Both the position numbers and the translations under genes were made by a program. A stretch of DNA of 64,000 bases from Scenedesmus sp. ARA3 (lineage: Eukaryota > Chlorophyta > Chlorophyceae > Sphaeropleales > Scenedesmaceae): the NCBI GenBank assembly GCA_004335835.1, contig RWJK01001703.1, positions 32,410-96,409 of the forward strand, read 5' to 3'. This document shows positions 23,222 through 33,709 of this stretch, piece by piece; the first letter of the stretch is position 1; every line of letters starts with the position of its first letter. The notes beneath the pieces are model-generated. The model was not told where the DNA came from and made no database searches. It was given only the letters and a program-made list of their open reading frames with translations.

Positions 23222-23270
23222 CAGCTTTGCCAGCGTCTGTTACACCAACTGCACCTGCCTCTCCATCTGC

Positions 23271-23319
<49 letters not shown>

Positions 23320-23550
23320 TTGATGCCCTCTGGGTACCTGAACACCGGCAGCCGCCTGATCACAAAAGCTGGCGCTGCTGAGGTGCTGTGGAAGCTGCCA
23401 GAATAGATCTCGCCGGGCAGATGCATTGCCCTGCCGATTTCAACATCAAACTCATCTTGCGGGAGGATGCGCGACAGGATTGCGTTGCGGCAGTGCCACA
23501 GCAGGAACAGCAGCGAGGAGGACAGCAGGAAGATGAAGGCCAGCACGTAC
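22323..23550 (-). CDS. RING-H2 membrane protein, 5' exon not located
   Basis: One large exon opens at a CTGCAG acceptor (23550) and runs 409 codons to the stop at 22323. It begins with a transmembrane helix (YVLAFIFLLSSSLLFLL), then IRRLPVFRY, the conserved segment before ATL-type RING fingers. A long Ala/Gln/Ser-rich spacer holds poly-Ala runs and poly-Gln of about 17 residues. Next comes a complete RING-H2 finger: C-II-C-x14-C-Q-H-YY-H-AQ-C-x10-C-PL-C. The exon enters in phase 2 (xx|G TAC), so at least one upstream exon with the start codon is missing; I could not find it between 23560 and 24300. It is probably a paralogue of the gene at 18448-19954. Confidence 0.75.
22656..22708. repeat. 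CTG triplet run, about 17 repeats, coding poly-Gln
   Basis: An uninterrupted CTG run on the plus strand encodes poly-Gln in the minus-strand RING-H2 gene, about 15 residues before its RING finger. Shorter runs of the same kind lie at about 22999-23027 and 23278-23313. Confidence 0.95.
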
Positions 23551-23603
23551 CTGCAGGAAGGTCAGCGGCAGCGGGTGGGAAGGTCAGCAGCAGTGGGTGA
23601 GAA

Positions 23604-23790
23604 GGTCACAGCAGGAACAGCAGCGAGGAGGACAGCAGGAAGATGAAGGCCAGCACGTACCTGCAGGAAGGTCAGCGGCAGCGGGTGGGAAGGTCAGCAG
23701 CAGCGGGCGAGAAGGTCACAGCAGGAACAGCAGCGAGCTGGACAGCAGGAGGATGAGTTGCATGTGCCAGCAATGCAAGGTGAGCGGCAG
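23604..23790 (-). repeat. Acceptor-side echoes of the RING-H2 membrane-helix exon
   Basis: The stretch 23607-23660 repeats 23498-23550, including the acceptor and VLAFIFLLSSSLLFLL codons, offset 110 bases. A third, diverged copy lies at about 23717-23775. The copies alternate with AGGTCAGCGGCAGCGGGTGG-type intron sequence. Confidence 0.85.
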
Positions 23791-23799
23791 CGGGTGGGA

Positions 23800-26109
23800 A
23801 GGTGAGGTCACAGCAGCAACAGCAGTGGATGAGGTCACCGCAGGAACAGCAGTGCCAACGTCTAACAGGACAGTTCTACACAGTCAATGCAAAGCTGCGC
23901 ACTTTCAAGCAAAGCTAGACCAGGAGACCCTCGCCCAATGTACATGGCAGGAGGTTATGCAAGATTAAAAAGGTAGTGAGGATACCTTTCCTTCCCAGCA
24001 GGCGAGGTGGACCGCCCCTCTAATGTTTACTGCGTAGCTCAATGCACTTGTCAGACGTGTGTGCACGCGCAAACATGACAGCTGTGCAGACAGAGGCGGC
24101 CATTGCACAGCTGTGATTGAGTAACCTGTGCTGAGCATGCAGTGCTGAGCATGCAGTGCTGCTGGGCGTGAGCTGTTAAAAGAGAGTTTAGATCGTACAT
24201 GTAGGGATTGAACTGCAGTGTGCGTCGAAAAGATGTTTACCTTAAGATCAAAGGTTGATGACATGCATGGCCTGAGTACCCTGCGTGCTCTGTTACCTGG
24301 AAGCATACACTTACATTGGAGTCAGGTTCATGGGCTTGAGCTGGCTCCTGGCGCGTGGTGATATGCTGTGCTGTGGTGCGCCAGTGGCAGCTGTGACTGG
24401 AGTGTGCCAGTGCTGCAGATCGTGCTGCTGCTGCTGCTGCTGCCGTCGACTGCAGCTGAGCGGCTGCAGGTGTAGATACCGCTCACAACAGGTTTGCCTA
24501 GTGCCAGATTCTGCTGTAGCTGTGGCTTTGTATGCTGTTGTTGCTGCAGCTTGCTGCCTTGGCCTGTGATGAGCTGCTGGTGCTTTCCCTTCTGGTGCTG
24601 TGGAAGGCGTGCCGTCTTCACTGCTTTTCCAGTTGTGTGTTCACCAATTTGCTAAGGCATCCAGGCCAGATGCGCCTGCATATAAAAGTGAAAGCGAGCG
24701 GGGTGATAGCCTGGTGACCCAGCTTTGCTGTGCAGTAAGGTTGAAAGCACGAGCACACCCCGCTGGCCAGCAGGTGCGCAGGTCTAATTGATTGTCCTGC
24801 TTAGCTTATGTTGCAGGCATACGGGCTCGTGCTGAGCTGTTCGTGCAAATCCTTTGCAGAGAAGGACGACAGAGTGCAATTTGCAGCAAGCCCAGCGATC
24901 GCCTTTGACTCCTTGACAAAAGCTGCGATAAGAATGCCAGAAATGATTACCTGATGGCAAGAGCACAAGCCAGCAGTCCACCGTCAAGGCCCTTCTCCGA
25001 ATGTCGACATCAAGTGCTTTGGAGGCCGTGTCCCACCTTAGAAAGCCACATAAAAAGACTCCGCAAAATATCAGGTTTCGATGCATGCAACCATTTGCTG
25101 GCTCACCACGATTTGAAGTGACCGACATAACGGGGCAGTTCTGACTTGTCAGAAGCACGATGATTCCCGATACATTGGTTCAAATCAAAGATGTCTGCTT
25201 CTTTGCTGATTAACCACATGGCATCGTCAACGCTTTTTCAAATGTGCTGTCACTGTAGTGTGCCAGCTACTTGATTCTGCGCTCTTGCGTTGTTTTGTTC
25301 TTCTTTGCCTGAAACATAACGTTTGCAGCGCAGTTTAAGCACAGGGGATGTCAGGGGACTGGTTGTGCAGTGGCAGAGCCTCAACAGTGCCGCAGGCTGG
25401 ACTGTTCACAACAGCGACGTAGCAAACATCACCCTGGAAAAACCAGCAGCAGGAACGATACAATTTCCGTGTCCCTGCTGTCATGCCACAAATGCGCTGC
25501 TTAACAGCACATACGGGTTGCGCAGGTTGGCACATGCTGACTTCATTGGCGAACTTCGCTAGGCTTGAAGGCTGGCCTGCAGGCCAGGCTGTATCTCGTT
25601 GCAACAGGATAACCCAATCACCTGCGAAGAGAAGTAAAATTTGATATTTTTGTTAGACTACTGAAGCACCGACAGTGGCTGCGCTCTTGTGTTGCTGTCC
25701 TGCACTGGACCGTGTCTCCTGCTCTGCCACAGAAGATGGAAGTCCAACAGCCAAGGTGTTGGGTCTTGTGCCATGCACAGCCAGCTCACCTGTAGCTGAG
25801 TTATCGGCTCGTATCTACAGTCATTCCAATCTTGCCTGAAAAGCGAATGCGCAGCTGCACGGCAAGCACTACCTTCGAGCTTTCACCAACCTTGTTCCAG
25901 CAGAAGTGCCCACTTGACCGCCTCACAGCAGGTTCATCGTTCTGTCTGCTCTTTATTCAGCTGAATACAAAAACCACGACCTCTAGGCATGAGTGCTGCG
26001 CTGGGCTGCAGACGATCACACGCCATAACTTGCCAGGTGGACAAGCCTCGACCTTTCCCATACTCCGTGTTGTTTCCAATCCCACAAACATCAACAACGT
26101 AATCCTAAC
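23800..26109. other. Mostly unassigned
   Basis: The only notable stretch is a possible terminal exon at 25329-25562, listed separately. The remainder holds short frames without motifs. Confidence 0.4.
25329..25562 (+). CDS. Possible terminal exon of an unidentified gene
   Basis: A pyrimidine-rich tract and a TTTGCAG acceptor precede a 78-codon frame ending in TAG. It reads TGDVRGLVVQWQSLN, then NITLEKPAAGTIQFPCPCC and ends FIGELR. The C-P-C-C...C spacing could bind metal, but I recognise no family. No upstream exon could be linked. Confidence 0.3.
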   Translation, partial: RSLSTGDVRGLVVQWQSLNSAAGWTVHNSDVANITLEKPAAGTIQFPCPCCHATNALLNSTYGLRRLAHADFIGELR

Positions 26110-27833
26110 ATGCTGATGCAGGCGGGAGCAGCGCCCGCACGGCCAGGGCTTCGAAACTGTCGAATCAGCAGCAGAGCAGGTGTGTCTCAGAGCAGCAGGG
26201 AGGCCCAGCTGACTGATCTGCCCTCCTCGCTCACAAGCAACTGCTGCTGCAGGTGTAGCAGCAAAGTCGAGCACGTTTGGCAGGCAGCTGCCTGTGCATG
26301 CAAGCAATGGCTACAGATGGAGCATGGGCAGGTGGCTAGACAACAGGTGCGGCACTGTCAGCAGTACCGTGATGCTGCTTGGTGTAGTTTGTTTAATAGC
26401 ATGGTGACTAAATCGCACCATGCGATTGCACTTCTTGACTACAGCTAAGTTAACTAAGGATGCATCGTGCAGCAGTCGGCAATCAGACAGCCTTTCTGTT
26501 GTTGGCCTGGTTTGACAGCACTTAAAGCTGCAGCAGGGCAGAAAGCAGCAGCTATATGTTGTGGTGTGGCTGGGTGCTGTGGGCATGAAGACGCTGAGTG
26601 ATGCTGACGGTAGCATCTAAACCATGCAGCGCGGCTAGTAAAGCTGCCGAGCAAGTGATTGCAGCAGAGCAAAAAGGGTTGTGGCTGACTCGCTGGCTGT
26701 AGACCTATTTTTTTACAGCTCAAGCAGATGTATCCTTGCTCACGATCACGGGTTGTGCACGGTGTTGTTGCAACAAGTATATGTAGCATGTTACTTTTGC
26801 ACAGCAAACGTGAAGGTGGCGGTGCCGCTGGAGGTTTGCTGGTCGCTGTGGGTGGCCCGGGAGCGCATCCCGCTGCGATCACATGTCATATTGTCATGTA
26901 ACATGTTACTTTCCTGTGTGACTTTTGCAGGGCTGACGTGGAGGTGGCGGTGCCGCTAGAGGTGTGCTGGACACTGTGGGAAGATCGGCAGCGGATCCCC
27001 CTCTGGATGCCATGGATCAAAAGTGTGACGGTGCAGCAAGACAACCCGGCACTGTCGCGCTGGACACTCTCCACACACCAGTTTGGCAGGTGTGCTTGCT
27101 GCATGGTTGGTCTTGCATGTTGCTGTAGATCTTTGGATCAAAACTGTGACAGTGCAGCAGGACAACCCTGCTCTCTCACACTGAACACTCTCCACACTCC
27201 AATTTGGCAGGTAAGCTGGGTAAGTTGCTGAGCTTGCATGCGGCTGGCGCGGAACATGCCGCCAATCGGGGACCAGACGACGTACACAGCAATGGTTTGC
27301 CCTAAAGTCATGACCCTGCTGCCTTTGTTTGTTTGCTGGTTAGCATAAGGACTGGGAGCTCTCGTGGCTGGCGCGCAACCTGGCTACATGCAGGAATTAA
27401 CGATGCACTGGATCAGCACCACAAAAGGGTTGTTTGCTGTAATCCACCTTGCTTTGCTTTCTACGTGCTTTCGCAGGGACTGGGAGTTTTCGTGGCTGGC
27501 GCGCAACCTTGCCCCCATCAAGAACCAGAAGATCCACTGGGTCAGCGAGCCAGGCAGCGCCAGCATGGGCCTCAACATCAACAACAGGGGGCAGATACGG
27601 TGCGGCACTCTTGATCTTGAATACTGTGTTAATGCATCTTGATATGTGTATAGATCTTGATCTTGATCTCAGTTCAGCACAGAGGCAGCGCCAGCATGGG
27701 CCTCAACATCAACACCAGGGGCCAGATACGGTGCGTGGTTGTGGCTTGGCGCCTTTTGTATTAGCGCATCTTAGGTTAGTGGCAGCGCCAACATGGGGCT
27801 GAACATCAACAACAGGGGCCAGATACAATGAGG

Positions 27834-27884
<51 letters not shown>

Positions 27885-29199
27885 CTTTACTTGACCTGAT
27901 CATCCTCTATCTATGTGTTTGTGCAGAGGAGCTGCTGCAGCCTGCATGGGTTGCGGTTCGTGAGTGGCACAAGAGCCTGCAAGCAGCTGGGGTGTAATGC
28001 GGGCAGTTGCTTTGATCTGCAGTGGGGGTTGAGCTGCCCCTTGTACATCAAGTCCTAGGTTGCACTCAAGTAAAGCTGTCATGCCTGCATGCTCCAAGTG
28101 GATGCCGCCTTGCTGCCATGCTGCACATGTGCAGGTTCATCCGGCGCGCTGGCAGCTGCAACGTGGGTCTCACCCACACACGTTTTTAGGATGTTCAGCA
28201 GGATGATTTCCTGAGAAACTGGATGTTGCTCGACGTATGTTGTTGTGCAGGTTCATCCGGCGCGCTGGCGGCTGCAACGTGAGCCTCAGCATCAGCTACG
28301 AGGTGCCCGAGGTGCTGGCGCCCTTCGCAAACGTGAGTACGATTTGAAGTATTTGAAGTATTTGTTGCTTGATTGCTTGCTTGCTGATGATGTAGTAGGA
28401 CTTGGATTTGGTTTTTGCATCAGCTAGGAGGTGCCTGAAGTGCTGGCGCCCTTTGCAAACGTGAGTCATGATTGCACAAGCCATCAGAACGCATGTAAAG
28501 GGTAGGGCTTGCGGCGGCAGCATTATGATATTCAGGATCAGCTACGAGGTGCTGGCGCCGAGGTGCTGGCGCCCTTTGCGGATGTGAGTGGTGATTGTAC
28601 AGCACAAATATATGCATTGTTGTAGTGGGACCTGCAGTCACAGCTTGTAAAAGCAGCATCAGCTATGAGGTGCCCGAGGTGCTGGCGCCCTTTGCAAACG
28701 TGAGTACAATCATTGACGGTAAGATGCTTAGGTGCTGATGAAGCAGCATGACTTGAGGTTGACACGAGCATCAGCTACGAGGTGCCTGAGGTGCTGGCGC
28801 CCTTTGTGAATTTGAGCAACTTGTTCATTGCTTGCTTGCTACCAACACAGAAGGACTTGGTGTTGCAGCAGCACTTGAAGCAGCATGAGCTATTAGGCGC
28901 TCGAGGTGCTGGTGCACTGTGCAAACATGGGTGATCTGAAGTCACAACAGCATTTAGCAGCAGCAGCAGCACTGCTTGCATGCGCCTGGTAGAGTCTGCA
29001 TTCATTGCAGCTGCAGCACTGGTGTTGACATGCTCAAGAAGGTGCCTGAGTACTCCGTGCACCGCTGCTGCAGGCGCTGACTCCTGTTGTGGAGGGCATC
29101 ATCGGGCAAGACATGCTGCGCTTCAAGGACTATGCGACAGCATATGCAAAAGCGCAGGCATCATCACAGCAGCAGCAGCAGCAGGTTCCCAAGTTGTAG
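26110..29199 (+). CDS. SRPBCC / polyketide cyclase-dehydrase-like protein, probably chloroplast
   Basis: Five exons (26110-26252, 26931-27089, 27477-27599, 28251-28332, 29074-29199) join in phase to 210 aa. Exon 1 encodes a basic, Ser/Arg-rich start like a transit peptide; it is the least certain exon because it is chosen by phase and position. The rest matches the START/SRPBCC pattern: ADVEVAVPLEVCWTLWED, then IPLWMPWIKSVTV, NINNRGQIRF, SISYEVPEVLAPF and the C-terminal helix VVEGIIGQDMLRFKDYA. Known family: plant and algal plastid polyketide-cyclase/lipid-transport-like proteins that bind hydrophobic ligands; the ligand here is unknown. Every exon except the first has echoes. A TGTAA at 29237-29241, 38 bases after the stop, could be the polyadenylation signal. 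Confidence 0.75.
26806..26880 (+). repeat. Acceptor-side echo of SRPBCC exon 2
   Basis: Repeats VKVAVPLEVCWSLWVAR...IPL from exon 2 with substitutions, after a cagcaaacg acceptor-like site. It is truncated before MPWIKS. Confidence 0.85.
27129..27212 (+). repeat. Donor-side echo of SRPBCC exon 2
   Basis: Repeats the WIKSVTVQQDNPALS...LSTHQFG portion with a GGCAG|GTAAGC donor. It contains an in-frame TGA where the true exon has the codon for Trp. Confidence 0.85.
27344..27830 (+). repeat. Echoes of SRPBCC exon 3, both ends
   Basis: An acceptor-side copy at about 27344-27385 (DWELSWLARNLA) lies upstream of exon 3. Donor-side copies at about 27684-27730 and 27778-27830 (GSASMGLNINxRGQI) lie downstream; the first keeps ATACG|GTGCG, and the second has lost the donor (ACAATGAGG). 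Confidence 0.85.
27836..27881. repeat. CTG triplet run, about 15 repeats, intronic
   Basis: Near-perfect CTG/GCT run inside intron 3 of the SRPBCC-like gene. Confidence 0.95.
28134..28930 (+). repeat. Ladder of SRPBCC exon 4 echoes
   Basis: One acceptor-side copy lies at about 28134-28175 (FIRRAGSCNVGL). After the true exon (28251-28332), donor-side copies of SISYEVPEVLAPFAN end at 28460, 28583 and 28699 with GTGAGT donors. A further copy near 28767-28810 lacks the donor, and a decayed one lies near 28890-28930. Spacing is about 115-125 bases. Confidence 0.9.
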
Positions 29200-29254
29200 C
29201 ACAGCCGTGAGTTGTCAGATGACCTGAGCTGGGCTGTGTAATGAAATGTTCAGC

Positions 29255-29322
29255 GGCAGGCAAAGGCGCAGGCCTTATTGCAGCAGCTGCTGCAGCAGCA
29301 GGTCCCTATTTTGTAGCATGGC
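29255..29322 (+). repeat. Stop-containing echo of the SRPBCC terminal exon
   Basis: Repeats AKAQAxxQQxxQQQVPxL-stop from the last exon, with a poly-Gln/Leu variant, just after the true stop at 29199. Confidence 0.85.
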
Positions 29323-30587
29323 AAGGCTTCATTGCCTCCTCTGAACTGGGCGCCCGTACTACAGAGAGAGTACAGTAGCAGGGTGCGCACTGCTGGTGCT
29401 GCCAGCACGATGGATCTGAGAGCAGCTGTATCTGAGGGCTGTTCCTAGCCTCGTGCGCACCCGGTCGTGAATGCGGACGTGTGTGCTTTGTCAGTGCTTA
29501 TGTATGTCCATGGCATCCCCATCACATCAGAGCCGCGGAGTTCCTGGTTTGTTTTGGTGATGTTTGCTTTACTCAACTGCGGTCAAAGTGTTGACCCGGG
29601 CTGAATCTGCAGGCTGTGATGGAACCAGCAGCCAATTGCACCTTGCTGCAGGAGTGGCAGAGTGCGAGCATCATATCTCTGGCACTGTCTGTGGATGCCT
29701 TGCCGCGCATGTGCGGACTGTGCTATTCAGTGTTGCCTTGTACAGGGTGGCAGGCGTGCGCGCCCGGGCGTTTTGTTTGTGCTGCAAAGCTCGCGTATGA
29801 TGAGGCTCAGCATGTTGCCATCATCCCATCACGATTCGAGCGGCAAATGAGCGGCTCAGAGCGAGGCGGACGCTGCTGCCTTTTGCTGTTCCCTGGGCAT
29901 TGCTTGAGCTCAGTGCTGGGCTTGTTATAACATTTCATCATTGGCTTCACAAGCGCTGACAGTTTGCGTGAGGCGTTGCACCTTTTGTTGCTTGCCAGCA
30001 CTATGCCTGTCAGCCGGGCTGGAACCAGTGATGTAACACACAAATGGTGATGTGGCTCAGACTGTGATGGCCGTGCCTACCTGATGTTATTCGTTCACCT
30101 CAGACACACCCCTGGCTCAGCATTGCTTGAAGGTGCGCAGCTGTGCATGACCAGCGTACTTCGGTATCCTGGCTTTGTATAGAATTCGTCATTTTACACC
30201 TCTGCAGACGGTTACAGCTGTAACAGACTGTAATCAACTGCTCCATGCGTATGCTCAATGAGCCTCAGAACTCACTGCCAGGCTCTGCAATCGAGCTGGT
30301 AGCAGCACGTGTAAACAGGCGTCCAGAACATCAACGTGGGTGGCAGTACCATTTCTTGCACACTCCAGACTGCGTGTACGCACTGTGTCTCAGACGTGCG
30401 GCACGCATACGCATCAGCCCTTGTCCCACACTCCATCACAGCCAGACACCCTGTTGACTTGTAACTTCCAAAATGTGACTGCCCTGAGTCCACCTGCTGC
30501 TGCAGTGGCACTTGAGCAACAGCTGTACTTGCTTGCTGTGCACGAAACACACTGCCTTGCTGCTGCTGCTGTTACGTGGCTGCTTGA
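29323..30587. other. Intergenic between convergent 3' ends
   Basis: Two genes end here from opposite sides. No supported ORF, RNA gene or terminal structure is seen. Confidence 0.5.
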
Positions 30588-32701
30588 TCACATCACAACT
30601 CCAGCCTCCTGAAACAGCCGCATCAGGTACTGCTGCTGGCGCTGCGCATCGCCCCGCAGCTTGGCCCACTCCTGCCAAGGCACACTGACCAGCCTGTAAC
30701 CCCGCACTGCCAGGGCCCTGTTCCTGTACTGCGTTGGGCCGTTCAGCCCCCCATCAGGCTGCCTGAAGTGGGTGGGGCCATCCGCCTCTACTGCCACCAG
30801 CATACTGGATGCTGTCCTGCCAGCAATGTCCAGCAGCAGGGCACCATCAGAGGTTACACCATCCCTGCCCACACTCAGCTGCTCCATCTGCGGCTGCTGC
30901 TGCCAGGCAATGAGCATCTGTTGCACTGCTGCAAACACTGAACGCTGAAAATTAGTGTGCTGCTGTTCTGATGTGTGCTGCATCTGCTGCTGCCATGCTG
31001 CCCTGCATTGCTGCAGCTGCTGCTCTGTTAGGCTGCCCTGCAGGCCCTGGCCCCCTGCCAGCTGGAAGTCAAGCATCCAGGAGTGCACCTGCCATAACTG
31101 CTGCTGTTCCTCTTCCTCTGTACTGCTCCACATGCTGCTGCAGGCCTGTGCCAGCTGCAGCACCTGCTGAGCATGCTGCTGCAGGTCCAGCACTGCCACA
31201 GCCCAGCACACCTGGCAGAGATCTTGGCTGTTGCAGCCCTTGCTGTGCCTGCTTTTCGCAGGCTCTGTACTCAGCCACTGCTTTGTCTCGGCCAGCAATG
31301 CTGACATAAGCTGCTCATCCCTGTGGCCCAGCTGACCGCAAGCCCAGGCTGCATTGGCTACTTCCTGAGGGGTGCCAGTTTGCAGCAGCCCTATCAGCCC
31401 CGGTGCTGCAAGCAGCTGCTGAGGAAGGAAACCCAGCTTGGCACAGGCCCAAAGTGTGTTGGACACAGCCTGGGGTTTGGCCTGCTGCAGCATGCTAGCA
31501 AACGCCCCCAGCAGCTGCTGCAGCTGCCCAGCTGGCACTGTCTGCTGCAAAGTTGCCACTGCCCACAGCGTGTTGGACACTGCTTGTGGCCCGGCTTGCT
31601 GCAGCATGCTGACAAACGCACCCAGAAGCTGCTGCAGCTGCCCAGCTGGCACTGTCTGCTCCATGGTTGCCACCGCCCAAAGTGTGTTGGACACCTCCTG
31701 TGGTTTGGCCTGCTGCAGCATGGTGATAAACGCACCCAGCAACTGCTCCAGCTGCCCAGCTGGCACTGTCTGCTCCATGGTTGCCACCGCCCAAAGTGTG
31801 TTTGACACACCCTGATTGATTTGGCCTGCTGCAGCATGCTGACAAACGCTCTCAGCAACTGCTGCAGCAGGCCAGCTGGCACTGTCTGCTCCATGGTTGC
31901 TACTGCCCACAGCGTGTTGGACACTGCTTGTGGCTCAGCTTGATGCAGCTGACCTGTAAATGCCATGAGCATCTGCTGCACAGATTCCTTCGATAAAGGC
32001 TGCTTGCTGCGAGCCATGCCATACAGCACAATGCTGATGTTCTGCGCCCCAGCAGATGCAAGCTTAGCTATGAATGCAGGCAATAGCTGCTGCTGCACTG
32101 CTGCTTGCTGCTGCTGCAAGACTTTTGGTGAAGCCGTGCAAAGTGCGTACACCACATTGGACAGGCCGCGGGCAGTGTCGTCCGCTGCAAACTGCAGGTA
32201 GCGCTGCACACAGGCTGCATACAGCTGTGGGTCATTGCACCTAAGTCTCGACAGCTTCACAATGGCTGCTGACAGGTTGATGGCGTTCATGCTGTCAAGG
32301 AGCTGCCAAATCACCGCAGCCAACTGCGGCAACGTGCTGCTGCTGCTGATGGCTGCAGTGATCTGCCGGGGACCCAAAGGGCCGCTGCTGTTGCCTGCAG
32401 TAGCGGCGGGCAGATGCAGCAGGCGCCGCCGGCACTGCAGCAGCCAGGGGCTGCTGCTGCTGCTGCCGCTGCTGAGCTGCCGCCTGTTACTGCCATCCCT
32501 CAAGCAGCCTGCAGCAGCCGAGGCTGCGGCTGAAGCCCTGCTGACAACAGCTCTGCACTGGCGTGTAGGAGAGCTGTGCAGCAGGAGGCGTGTAGCACTG
32601 CTGCCGCTGCTGCTGCGTTGGTGCGAGAGCGTTGGTGCCTGCACACGCGTGCTGCAGGCTTGCCGCAGCTGATGCCGCTGGCTGCAGCTTTGCAGCAGCA
32701 T
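30588..32701 (-). CDS. OPR-repeat / RAP-domain organelle RNA factor, frameshifted
   Basis: A single long coding stretch runs from the ATG at 32701 to the stop at 30588. Residues 1-45 are Ser/Arg-rich, like an organelle transit peptide. The middle holds helical repeats of about 38 residues with the core VSNTLWAVATMEQTVPAGQL, four of them nearly identical, followed by more typical ones (TPQEVANAAWACGQLG). The C-terminus is a RAP domain (SMLVAVEADGPTHF, then GYRLVSVPWQEW). Known family: OPR and RAP proteins of green algae bind specific chloroplast or mitochondrial RNAs. The RNA target is unknown. Near 31808-31830 one repeat carries two extra bases against its neighbours, which shifts frame; the whole span (2114 bases) is likewise two over a multiple of three. 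This is either an error or a real lesion. Confidence 0.75.
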
Positions 32702-33700
32702 CTTGGCACCACTGCTCTGCTGCTGCTGACGTGCTGCTGGCTAGTGCGCTGCTGTTGGGTGCAGCGCTGGGCTGCGCTCAAGCCTGAGGACAGACTGGGG
32801 TGCCTGGCAAGCAAACAGCAGTAGCAGCAGCAGCTCAACGTCAGATGCAGCACATGGTACGAGCTGCTGGCCACAGCATCCCAAGCCATCGAGCCAATGA
32901 TCGAGACGCACTTCAGCCATGCGGGTATGCTTCAGCCATGTTGACAGTAAAGATGAAGCAGCAACAGCAGCAGCTACTTACTGCCCCAGACGTGCAGCAC
33001 AACCGCTGCCTCAGCACACAGCTTGATATAGCTTGCTGCTACCGGCTCAATATGTATTGGCAGTACTTGTGCGCTCAATGCGCGTGTATACGCTGATCAG
33101 ATGCTGATGGAGCGTTTACTGAGGACGTGCAGTGCAGGAGGTCGTTGGACAGCATTCGTGTTTATACAAGAAAGATGCTACCAGTGACATCGATTTACAA
33201 CGTTGTGTTGAGTGCGAGCGTTGAACTCGCTGCAACCCCGGACACACAGCCCTTGACGCCCCGCGCCTGTCCTTTCTGGTGAGGCTGACAGCCATGTGCT
33301 CGACCAACGCGATTCATATGCATTATATATCATTGTAACGGCCGTGTAACACTGCAGACAGCTCAGACTGAGGTCCAGGCCAACCTGTCATGGCTGTCTG
33401 TGTCCTCTTTGGAGGAAACTCCTGAACTTGTGCTTGTTGCTCAGCACAGGTGCATACCAGGTGCACTGCCAGCCCCACCAATTATTCAATCGTGCTCGAA
33501 GCTATGATCATGCTGCTGAACTGAGATTTAGGCAGAGTGGCTGTGGCAGCCGCTGCTTGACGTTCCTGCAGTGCAACTAGTCATCCCTCAGCAGCGAATT
33601 TTTTTGGGGGGACTGATCAGGGAGAGGGTTAAAAAAAAAATTGAGGGGCGCGCAGTGCCCCTGCTATCACACTGCTAGCAGTTCCCGACCCACATAATGT
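32702..33700. other. Upstream region of the OPR/RAP gene, unassigned
   Basis: It should hold the promoter of the OPR/RAP gene. It contains an A-rich run near 33631 and no convincing gene. Confidence 0.4.
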
Positions 33701-33709
33701 GTTTGCATA

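Noticed and set aside
22722..23381. Long plus-strand ORF rich in Leu/Ala/Cys
   Set aside because: It is antisense to the RING-H2 gene; CTG runs read as poly-Leu, poly-Cys or poly-Ala in any frame.
30588..32701. Programmed frameshifting as explanation of the OPR/RAP break
   Set aside because: No slippery heptamer or downstream structure is evident; a simple 2-base insertion relative to sister repeats explains it.
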